NCBI GenBank assembly: GCA_036169595.1
Contig: CM069769.1
Span: forward strand, 1,785,001 to 1,842,500
From: Dictyostelium firmibasis
Lineage: Eukaryota; Evosea; Eumycetozoa; Dictyosteliales; Dictyosteliaceae
DNA: 57,500 bases
Reading direction: 5' to 3'
Shown here piece by piece: positions 49,736 to 57,500 of the stretch. The position numbers were made by a program, and so were the translations under genes. The notes below the pieces were generated by a model that had not been told where the DNA came from, did no database searches, and saw only the letters and a program-made list of their open reading frames with translations. Positions within the stretch are counted from its first letter, which is position 1, and each line of letters opens with the position of its first letter.

Positions 49736-49959
49736 AACTAGATATAGAGATAGATATATACAGAGATAGAGATAGATATGGATAAAAAGATGTATTAATT
49801 GTAAATTTAAATAATAATAATAATAATAATAAATAATAAAAAGCAGTTTTTTTTTTTTTTTTTTATAAATATATATACAAGGTAAAATAATAATAATAGT
49901 AATTAAAAATAAAGATTTCTCTTTATCTTTATTATTTACCATTATTATTATTTTTATTT

Positions 49960-52170
49960 TTATTTATTAAATTTATTAATTGAAGATTCGATAGTTTTAA
50001 AATCATTAATACCTTGAAGTAATAAAGATTTATAATGAAGATGTTCTTTTTTAGTACGTTTAATTTCATTTTTCAATTCAAGAATTTTTTGTAGTTCACT
50101 CTTTTTAAGTTGTTTTTTCAATTTCTGATTCTCTGTGGAGAGTATCTCTTGGGAGATTGTTTGACTTTGAGATTCCTCTTGATGAGATTGATACTCTTTG
50201 ATCTTTTCATCGTAAAGTTTCTCAAGATGTTCTAAATTCTTATTTGACTCCATTAGTAATTGACGTAATTGTTGATTCTCCAATTGAATCTCCATTGATT
50301 TTAATTCATTTTTACTTAACAAATCTTTGTTTCTCTTATACTCTAACTCAAACTCTTTTTGGTACTCTGATTTAATCGATTGAATGGTTTTAGAGTATTG
50401 TGTCGATAATGATTCAATCTCAGAGTTGAATTTGGAATCACGTAATTCCGCCTCCAATTTTTGATTCTCCAATAAGAGTTGATTCTTTTCCATTTGGTCC
50501 TCAAATAGTTGTAACCTTTTCTTTAGTATTTGATTCTCCTTCTCCAAATTGAAACAACTTTGTTTAATTTGTGCATTACTTGTACTATGATACTCCAATG
50601 ATGACTCCAATATTTGATTATTCTTTTTCAAGGCTTGATTCGATAATGACAATGTTATGCAATCCTTTTTTATCACATCCAAATCATCCTCCAATTGATT
50701 GTTGGTTTTCAATGCAGTTTGTACCTTTTTCTCCAATTCACTAGATTTATTTGAATATAATGAATACTTCTCCTTTAGAATCGATATAACCTGATGTAAA
50801 TCCTCTGAATTATCTAATGTTGGATCATAATAAAACTCTTCTGTCGCCCATTCAATTTCTTCCTTTATTTTAGTTTTTCTACTACTTTTTTTACCACTAT
50901 GTTTTTTAGAACCACTACCATTATGATTACCAAAATTTAAATTTAAATTATTATATATATCCTCAGATTCAGATGATGAGTTTGATTCATAATCTGATCC
51001 ATCTTGAATTTTATATGTAAATTTCTTTTTCTTTTTACTACCACTATTATTATCTAAATGTTTTGACCAATCAATATCCATATGAAATTGATTATTGTTA
51101 TCTTCATTATCTGAGTTTTCCATAGAGGCAATAGGTGACCTTCTTTGGTGACTATTGTGATGATGTTTAGACCTTGATTTCTTTGAATCTGAAAAATTTT
51201 CATCCATATTTAATAAAGATTTAAATAATTGATTTGTATGTAAACTATTTTGTGTGTGGTTATGATGAAAATGCTGATGATGGTTAAAACCACCACTATG
51301 ATGATGTTGACTATTACCACGATTACTATGTATTTGTGTTGGTTGTGGTTTATATTTTGATTTATCTGATGGTGAATTAAATGTACTATTACCAATTAAA
51401 TTATTGTTATTGTTACTATGATTCATTAGCATTGTATGTTGATCGTCATTTAATGGTTCTTTAGTAACTCCAATATTGGTTGGTTGTGATTGTCTAACTG
51501 AAGATGATCTTGGTCTTCTTGGTGATGATGTTAATGGTGGTGGTGGTTTACTGAATATATTGGTGGTGGTTGAGAAGTAGGTAGGTTTAGGTGGACTACC
51601 TCCACCACTACCAGGTGATGTTGATAATGAATAAATGAACTTTGGAGGCGATGAAGATAGAGGTGAGAATGAATATGGTGAGAATGAATTCTCAGAGTCT
51701 GAATTACGAGGTGAATTTGGTGGTGATGGTAAATCTGATAATTGTGAAACTGATGATGAACATGAATTCGTACGTGATCTTTGTGGTGTTGGTTGTGGTG
51801 TTGGTGGATTTGATTGAGTTTTGGATTCACATGTTGGAAAATTATTAGAGGTACTACTACCTCCACCATTTATAATACCACCATTATTACTATGACTATG
51901 ACTATCACTACCACCTAATATACCATTTGGATATAATGATTTGGTAATTTGTGAAAATGCTTCCCTAAATTCATCGAAATCAATCTCAGTATCACCATTA
52001 CTTGCAATTTGTTTTTGTAAAATCGATATAAAATCATCACTAACCTCAACACCTGTCAATGATTTTATTGCATGCTTTAAATCATTATTATCATAATTTT
52101 TTAAAAAATTAATATCTTCCATATCTTTTTCGTTATAATCTTTATTATAGATATTGTCACTATTACTCAT
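49960..52170 (-). CDS. Ser/Pro/Asn-rich protein with EF-hand-like start and C-terminal coiled coil
   Basis: A single exon of 736 residues. Residues about 28-78 (LKHAIKSLTGVEVSDDFISIL, then DTEIDFDEFREAF) resemble one EF-hand pair; the second loop (SNGDTEIDFDEF) is calcium-loop-like but imperfect. A Ser/Pro-rich and Gly/His/Asn-rich disordered region covers about 90-440, with SPRR/SPxx phosphosite-like motifs and a basic cluster (KKSGRKSSRKTKIK-like). From about 455 to 720 the sequence is a long heptad-pattern coiled coil (SSELEKKVQTALKTNNQLEDD, ENQILKKRLQLFEDQMEKNQLL, and so on). The layout resembles centrosomal or cytoskeletal scaffold proteins of the ninein type, but I do not recognise a family. 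The 5' leader lies directly next to a hexanucleotide repeat. Start chosen at the first ATG after a stop-containing A/T leader. Confidence 0.8.
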   Translation of the reverse strand: MSNSDNIYNKDYNEKDMEDINFLKNYDNNDLKHAIKSLTGVEVSDDFISILQKQIASNGDTEIDFDEFREAFSQITKSLYPNGILGGSDSHSHSNNGGIINGGGSSTSNNFPTCESKTQSNPPTPQPTPQRSRTNSCSSSVSQLSDLPSPPNSPRNSDSENSFSPYSFSPLSSSPPKFIYSLSTSPGSGGGSPPKPTYFSTTTNIFSKPPPPLTSSPRRPRSSSVRQSQPTNIGVTKEPLNDDQHTMLMNHSNNNNNLIGNSTFNSPSDKSKYKPQPTQIHSNRGNSQHHHSGGFNHHQHFHHNHTQNSLHTNQLFKSLLNMDENFSDSKKSRSKHHHNSHQRRSPIASMENSDNEDNNNQFHMDIDWSKHLDNNSGSKKKKKFTYKIQDGSDYESNSSSESEDIYNNLNLNFGNHNGSGSKKHSGKKSSRKTKIKEEIEWATEEFYYDPTLDNSEDLHQVISILKEKYSLYSNKSSELEKKVQTALKTNNQLEDDLDVIKKDCITLSLSNQALKKNNQILESSLEYHSTSNAQIKQSCFNLEKENQILKKRLQLFEDQMEKNQLLLENQKLEAELRDSKFNSEIESLSTQYSKTIQSIKSEYQKEFELEYKRNKDLLSKNELKSMEIQLENQQLRQLLMESNKNLEHLEKLYDEKIKEYQSHQEESQSQTISQEILSTENQKLKKQLKKSELQKILELKNEIKRTKKEHLHYKSLLLQGINDFKTIESSINKFNK

Positions 52171-53059
52171 ATATTATTTATTTTTGTTGTTGTTGTCGTT
52201 TTTGTTGTTATTGTTATTGTTATTGTTATTGTTATTGTTATTGTTATTGTTATTGTTATTGTTATTGTTATTGTTATTGTTATTGTTATTGTTATTGTTA
52301 TTGTTATTGTTATTGTTATTGTTTTGCTATTAGTTTTCTTATTTTCTTATTAAATGGTAGTTTTTTTTGTTTTTTTTTTTGTTTTAGTTTTTTAAAATTA
52401 AATAATTAAATAAAAAAAAAAGAAACAAGTAAATTTTTAAATTTTTTAACATATTACAAAAACTGATATTGTGGTTTATTTTATATTTTAATTTTTTTTT
52501 TTTTTTTTTTTTGTTTTACCTAATTATTTAACAAATTATTATAGTTATAATTGTTGTCTATTATATTTACTACTATTATTATTATTGTTATTATTATTAT
52601 TATTATTATTATTAACTTCTTACAATCAATTTTTTATTGTATTTTTATTATTAAATAATCAATGTTTTATTTTATTTTATTTTAAAATGTTTTTAGTTTA
52701 AATATATTATTTTGTGGTGTGTATGTAGATTTTTTTTATTTTTTTTTTTATTTTTTATTTTTTTAAATTTAAAAAATATTCGAAAATTTTTATTAATTTT
52801 TTAATTTTTTATTTTTTTTTTTTTTTTCATTTTTTTTTTTTTAATTTTTATTTTTTTGTTTTATTTTCATTTTTTTTTTTTTTTTTTTTCATTCCTTTTT
52901 TCATCACAGATATTTGTTGTAGATCAACCAGAACCAGGAAGAAAAGATTTTCTTTTTTTTTTTTTTTCAATTTTAATTTCAAATATTGTACATTAGATAA
53001 TTATAGAGAAATAACAAGGATTTTTTTAAAAAAAAAAAATAGATATATAAATATAAAAA
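52171..53059. promoter_or_regulatory. Divergent region between the coiled-coil gene and magoh
   Basis: Besides the hexanucleotide repeat, it holds T runs and an ATT microsatellite (52570-52615). A less A/T-rich island at 52895-52955 follows a CACAG and reads IFVVDQPEPGRKDF on the plus strand, without a start codon. It may be an untranslated first exon of magoh or an exon remnant. Confidence 0.5.
52186..52323. repeat. (TTATTG)n hexanucleotide repeat
   Basis: About 20 units of TTATTG begin 15 bases upstream of the ATG of the minus-strand coiled-coil gene, so on that strand the leader or promoter is a (CAATAA)n run. It contrasts with the trinucleotide repeats elsewhere in the window; a hexamer here is under no coding constraint. 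Confidence 0.95.
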
Positions 53060-54188
53060 ATGTCAGATGTTGAAACAAAGATTGAATTGGCAACCGATAC
53101 AGCCATGGATATAACAACCCCAGAAAAAAATAAAACACCAACATCAGAGTCTCAAACTACAGAGGATATTTTAAAAACAGAAACACAAAAACAAAAAGAT
53201 GATTTTTATCTTAGATATTAGTAAGTTGGATTTTTTTATATATTAACCATTGCATAACAATAAAAATTGAATGAAAAGTCAGCAAACCACCTCCACCACC
53301 ACCACCACCACCTCCACCACCACCACCACCACCATCACCATCATTCAATTACTATTATGTCATTACTATTACTATTAATTGATAAAATTCAATATTAATA
53401 ATATCTATTATTATTTTTATACTAAAAGCGTTGGACATAAAGGTAAATATGGTCATGAATTTTTAGAGTTTGAGTTTAGATCAGGAAATAAATTAAGATA
53501 TGCGAATAATTCACATTATAAAAGTGAGAGTTTAATTAGAAAAGAAGGTAAGGATTATTAGTAGTACTATTTTTTTATATTTTTTTTTTAAAATTAACTG
53601 TAATGAAAATATGCTTACTTACTTATTTATCCATCATTGTCATCATAATATTATAGTTTGTGTTAGTGAAGGTGTAATTTCAGAGATTAAAAAGATAATT
53701 TTAGATTCAGGTATAATGTTAGAGGATGATAAGGATTGGCCAGAACCTGATGTTGTAGGTAAACAAGAACTTGAAATTGTATTCAAGGATGAACATATCT
53801 CTTTTTCTGTATGTATTCAACTATCACTATCATTTTTATTCCTTTTAATCAAAAGGTTAACAGTGAAGAGACAGAAGGAGTGTAGAATATTTCTCTCAAA
53901 TTTTGTTTTTTCTTATTAATTTAATAACTAACCACATCTATAAAATATATAAAGACAACCAAAATTGGTTCATTAATGGACGTTGAGAAATGTGATGATC
54001 CAGAAGGTTTAAAAGTTATGTTTTATTTAATTCAAGATTTGAAATGTTTAGTATTTTCTTTAATCGGACTTCATTTTAAGGTATATATTTTATTGATTCA
54101 ATTTCAATTTCAAATAAGTATATAGTACTAACTTTTTTTTCTTTTCAAAAAATTTTTTTCCTCAAAATAATAGATTAAACCCATCTAA
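53060..54188 (+). CDS. magoh: Mago nashi homologue (exon junction complex core subunit)
   Basis: Five exons: 53060-53220, 53429-53547, 53657-53808, 53955-54080 and 54174-54188, giving 190 residues. Joins restore conserved sequence: [25 protein letters not shown]...[37 protein letters not shown]. The last exon encodes only IKPI plus stop, exactly as the protein ends in animals. Mago binds Y14/RBM8A and with eIF4A3 and MLN51 forms the exon junction complex deposited upstream of splice junctions, acting in mRNA export, localisation and nonsense-mediated decay. The first 45 residues are a Thr/Lys/Glu-rich extension not present in the 146-residue human protein. Intron 1 carries a striking CCA-rich stretch. 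The gene is unusually intron-rich for its size. A decayed copy of its exon 4 region lies downstream. Confidence 0.95.
53287..53343 (+). repeat. (CCA)n-type repeat in magoh intron 1
   Basis: A GC-rich CCA/CCT repeat of about 57 bases within an otherwise A/T-rich intron (53221-53428). Confidence 0.9.
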
Positions 54189-54687
54189 AACAAATAAAAA
54201 AAAAAAAAAAAAAAAATTAATTAACGAAACTATTAATATTTAATATTTTATTTATTTTGTTAAACAAATACATATCTATTTTTTTTTTTTTAATATTTCA
54301 AGAGAAAAAAATATACTAAATTGAATTTGCACTTCCTATGATATTTAAATTACTCAATAAAAAATAGTTTTGATTAAATATTAGGGTAGAAAAATTCCCA
54401 AATTTCAATATTGTTATAATAATTTTTATATCTTTAAATAATCATATTTGTAAAAGGAAAAACAGCTCATAAACATTTTGAAATATGTAAAATATTAGAG
54501 TTTTATTCAATTTTAGATTGAAATGTTTTCGATCGGACTTCATTTTAAAATGCAGTCAATATTGTTATCATAATTTTCGTTTGAAAAAAAAATAATTTTT
54601 GGAGGGTTTATCATCACACAATTTCGCATTTTTTTTTGGTTCAATTTCAAATAATATTAACTTTTTTTCAAATAATTTTTTTAAGTC

Positions 54688-54724
<37 letters not shown>

Positions 54725-54905
54725 CTTAAAAATAATAAACTAAAGTAAAATAAAAGCACAAATAAATCAAACACTCAAAAAACTAAATTAAATATTTTAT
54801 TTTATTTTATTTTATTTAAAAAAATAAATAGATTAATAATAAGCCCCGACAAAATAAAAAAATAAAAAAATAAAAATTAAATAAAAAAAAAAAATAAAAA
54901 ATAAA

Positions 54906-54936
<31 letters not shown>

Positions 54937-55201
54937 TTAAAAATCTTATTTTTTTTTAGACAATTCTTATAATTAACACACACCTTCAAATATTAAAAAA
55001 AAAAATTCACACATTAAAAATTTTGATTATTCAAAGAATAACTTTATTTAAATATTGATAAAATTTGTATAATAGTATTAAAAATAATTAAAATTCCAAT
55101 AAATAATAGTTATTTATAATAGTTATTTATAATAGATTTATATCTTCTTTTATTCATATAGATTTATTTATTTAATACTTCATTCAATTTTATTTTTTTT
55201 G

Positions 55202-55236
<35 letters not shown>

Positions 55237-55250
55237 AAAAGAAAAAAAAA
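54189..55250. other. Intergenic region downstream of magoh
   Basis: Besides the decayed magoh copy, it contains a diverged direct repeat (54405-54429 and 54556-54580, sharing TCAATATTGTTAT) and GC-richer patches near 54320-54400. The last 450 bases are homopolymers and A/T repeats leading to the ATG at 55251. No RNA gene is recognised. Confidence 0.6.
54485..54700 (+). pseudogene. Decayed duplicate of magoh exon 4 and intron 4
   Basis: The stretch GTTTTATTCAATTTTAGATT, GAAATG, then ATCGGACTTCATTTTAA (54533-54549) matches magoh exon 4 (GTTTTATTTAATTCAAGATT, GAAATG, ATCGGACTTCATTTTAA at 54064-54080), with about a dozen bases missing in between. Further along, TTCAATTTCAAATAATATTA followed by ACTTTTTTTC (54639-54670) matches intron 4 of the gene. 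The copy has no splice donor after the exon-like part (AAATGC instead of GGTATA) and is not functional. It indicates an old local duplication of the gene's 3' end. Confidence 0.7.
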
Positions 55251-57500
55251 ATGGCTTTGTTAGATTACTTTTATTCATGGTGGTATGGAACAACCACCAC
55301 TACTACAACATCCAATGCACCCCCAACACTTAAAAAGGAGTCTTCATTTTATCCATTAAAAAAAGTTGCTAGAGGAGATCCAAATTCAATTGAAAAGGAG
55401 AAACAATTAATTAATAATCCAGATCAATTAAAAGAGAATCCATTATTACTTAGTTTCAGAGAAGATATTGCAATGAATGAAGTTCATATGACTGGTATCG
55501 TTTTATTCTATTTAGCAGAATTACCATTATTAACAATCTTTTTTGCTCCTTCCGGTACTACCATTCAAAGAATTACTGATGATAAATTAAAATTTGGTGG
55601 TAAGTTTTTTATAAAATAATTAAAAAAAAAAAAAAAAAAAAAAAAGCTCTTCACTAAAAAATTAATTTGTAAAAAAATTTTTAAAAAAAAAAAAAAATGA
55701 AAATAATTAATTGATTTCTATTTTTAGATGAAATTTTCGATATTGATTCAACATTAGGTAATAGAAAACCATCATATGAGGATTTAAATGATGCAACAAA
55801 TACATTGGTAGAAAATAATAAATTGGAAATTGATAAAAAGGTAGAACAAGAGCAAGATGTAAAATCCGATGTGAAATCTGAAACAAATGTACCAATAACT
55901 GAATCATCTACTACAACCACCACCACCACCTCCACCACTAGTACACCATCAACAGTAACATCAACATTAGCAGAAAAAGAAAGAATTGAAAAATTAGAAA
56001 AAGAAAGAGAAGAAGCAAAACAACGTAGAGAAAAAGATGAAAAAGAACGTAAAGAACAAAGACAAAAGGAAAGATTAGAGAAAGAAAGAAAATTAAAACA
56101 AAAGATTGAAGAAGAGAAGGAGAGATTAAACCAACAAAAAGAAGACAAAGAACGTGAAGAACGTGAACAAGAACAACGTCAAAGAAAAGAGGAACAAGAT
56201 CGTATCAACAATGAAAAGAAACTCAGACAAGAACGTGAAGAAGCCGAACACAGAGAAAAACTTAGAATTAGAAATGAACAATTGGAAAAGGAGAGACAAG
56301 ATCGTCGTGATAAAGAAGAACAAGAAAAACAAGAACAAGATCGTTTAGAGAAAGAACGTCGTGAAAAATTAAAACAAAGAAATGAACAATTAGAGAAAGA
56401 GAGACAAGATAAATTCAAAAAAGAACAAGAAGAAAAACAAAAACAAGAACAAGAACAATTGGAAAAAGAAAAACAAAGAAAATTAGAATTACAAGAAAAG
56501 AAAAGATTGGAAGATGAACAAGCTGCTTCAAAGAAAGCTGAGCAAGATAAATTAGCCGCTGAACAAGCTTCCAAGAAAGCCGAAGAAGATAGATTAGCAG
56601 CTGAACAAGCCACCAAGAAAGCTGAAGAGGAGAGATTGGCCGAACTCGAAAAGAAGAGATTGGAAGAAGAGGGAGAGTTAAAGAGAAAAGCAGCTGAAGA
56701 GGAGGCTAAATTAGCAGAGGAATCTAGATTAGCAGAGGAGGCAAGAAAAGCTGAAGAAACCAGATTAGCAGAAATTGAAAAGAAGAGATTGGAAGAAGAG
56801 GAAGCAAAAAGAGTTGCAGAGGAAGCTAGATTGGCAGAGGAAAAGAGATTGGCTGAACTTGAGAAGAAGAGATTAGCAGAAGAGGAGGAAAGGAGAAAAG
56901 CAGCAGAAGAGGAAGCAAATAGATTAGCAGAGGAAGCTAGATTAGCAGAGGAGGCAAGAAAAGCTGAAGAAATCAGATTAGCAGAAATTGAAAAGAAGAG
57001 ATTGGAAGAGGAGGAATCAAAAAGAGTAGCAGAGGAAGCTAGATTGGCAGAAGAAAAGAGATTGGCCGAAGAAGCTAGATTGGCAGAGGAAGCTAGATTG
57101 GCAGAAGAAGCAGAAGCCAAGAGAGTTGCAGAGGAGGCTGCAAAGAAAGCAGAAGAAGAGAGATTAGCTGAACTCCAAAAGAAAAGATTAGCAGAGGAAG
57201 AGGAAGCTAAAAGATTAGCAGAGGAGGCCAGATTAGCAGAAATTGAAAAGAAAAGATTGGCTGACGAACAAGAGGCAAAGAGAATCGCAGAGGAGGAGGC
57301 CAAAAGAGCTGAAGAAATTAGATTGGCAGAAGAAGCTGCAAAGAAAGCTGAAGAGGAAAGATTAGCTGAAGTAGCAAAGAAAGCTGAAGAGGAAAGACTA
57401 GCAACCGAAGCAGCAAAGAAAGCCGAAGAGGAAAGATTAATAGCTGAAGCAGCCAAGAAGGTCGAAGAGGAAAGATTAGCAGCTGAAGCAGCAAAGAAAG
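55251..57500 (+). CDS. Large charged coiled-coil protein, 5' part (runs off the right edge)
   Basis: Two exons are visible: 55251-55599, then 55728 to the window end, joined G|AT (Asp) across a 128-base intron (donor GTAAGT, acceptor TTTAG). The protein begins MALLDYFYSWWYG, then a Thr-rich stretch, a region KKVARGDPNSIEKEKQL, and a hydrophobic segment (MTGIVLFYLAELPLLTIFF) at about 82-100 that could be membrane-embedded. After a Thr/Ser-rich linker (about 170-200), at least 500 residues of Glu/Lys/Arg/Gln with Leu and Ala spacing (EKERxxxxLEKER, then AEEARLAEEKRLAELEKKRL) form a long coiled coil or single alpha-helix. A 71-residue unit is tandemly repeated (56642-56854 and 56855-57067). Such helices are seen in caldesmon-like and organelle-tethering proteins; I do not recognise the family. 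The minus-strand Ser/Leu-rich frames opposite are artefacts. Confidence 0.82.
56642..57067 (+). repeat. Two 213-bp tandem units in the coiled-coil gene
   Basis: The unit starting GAACTCGAAAAGAAGAGATT at 56642 recurs at 56855 (GAACTTGAGAAGAAGAGATT); inside, GCAAGAAAAGCTGAAGAAA at 56741 recurs at 56954, offset 213. The offset is a whole number of codons (71), with a one-codon difference inside. Shorter related units (AEEARLAEE) continue to the right edge. Confidence 0.85.

Noticed and set aside
56179-57456. Minus-strand 425-codon Ser/Leu/Ala-rich frame
   Set aside because: It is the complement of the GAA/AAG/GCA-rich coiled-coil exon, which is open across the same stretch and has the proper splice join upstream.

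Overview
The window looks like nuclear DNA of a social amoeba, almost certainly Dictyostelium discoideum or a close relative. Intergenic DNA and introns are nearly pure A/T with long homopolymers. Exons carry long AAT (Asn) and CAA (Gln) codon runs, introns are short with GTAAGT/GTATGT donors and A/T-rich interiors, and FNIP-repeat proteins are present. I see no bacterial-style operons, no transposon, no rRNA or tRNA gene and no CRISPR array.

Layout, left to right. 1-393 is the 3' end of a Stealth/GlcNAc-1-phosphotransferase-like gene. 906-4556 encodes an unusual protein with a nucleotidyltransferase-like region, a zinc motif and a short-chain dehydrogenase domain. 4797-5535 is a two-exon AKAP7-like 2H phosphoesterase. 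5999-7357 (-) is translation elongation factor 1-alpha. 9223-13386 is an ankyrin-myotubularin phosphoinositide phosphatase. 13905-15158 is an F-box-like/amidotransferase-fold protein. 15308-16803 (-) is porphobilinogen synthase in three exons. 17460-20120 is an F-box/WD40 protein. 20435-22680 is an Integrator subunit 14-like VWA protein. 22744-26815 (-) is an ATP9/Neo1-type P4 ATPase in five exons. 27637-30321 is a probable mitochondrial RbfA-like protein. 31517-33069 and 33667-35108 are two membrane-anchored FNIP proteins. 35459-37004 is ZPR1. 37096-38491 (-) is an unidentified type I membrane protein. 39330-40700 is a third FNIP protein. 40915-41592 (-) is an unidentified small protein. 42339-45513 and 45822-48798 (both -) are tandem SEL1L/Hrd3 paralogues. 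49059-49735 is TAF10. 49960-52170 (-) is a coiled-coil protein. 53060-54188 is Mago nashi in five exons, followed by a decayed copy of its own 3' end. 55251 to the right edge is a large charged coiled-coil protein, cut off by the window.

The genes are mostly unrelated housekeeping functions: translation, haem synthesis, transcription, mRNA surveillance, ER-associated degradation, lipid flipping and phosphoinositide turnover. Clear clustering is limited to the local gene families, namely the FNIP genes and the tandem SEL1L pair. Many genes are split by introns, and the exon joins given here were worked out by hand from splice sites, reading phase and family homology.

The observations most worth checking are these: the nucleotidyltransferase/zinc/SDR fusion lacking the usual catalytic tyrosine; a 263-bp perfectly identical tract between the SEL1L paralogues (recent gene conversion); a long open, coding-like stretch upstream of the flippase ATG with no start codon; a decayed duplicate of the magoh 3' exon; and stable hairpins between the two FNIP genes. 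I did not find a convincing multi-gene system of a new kind.
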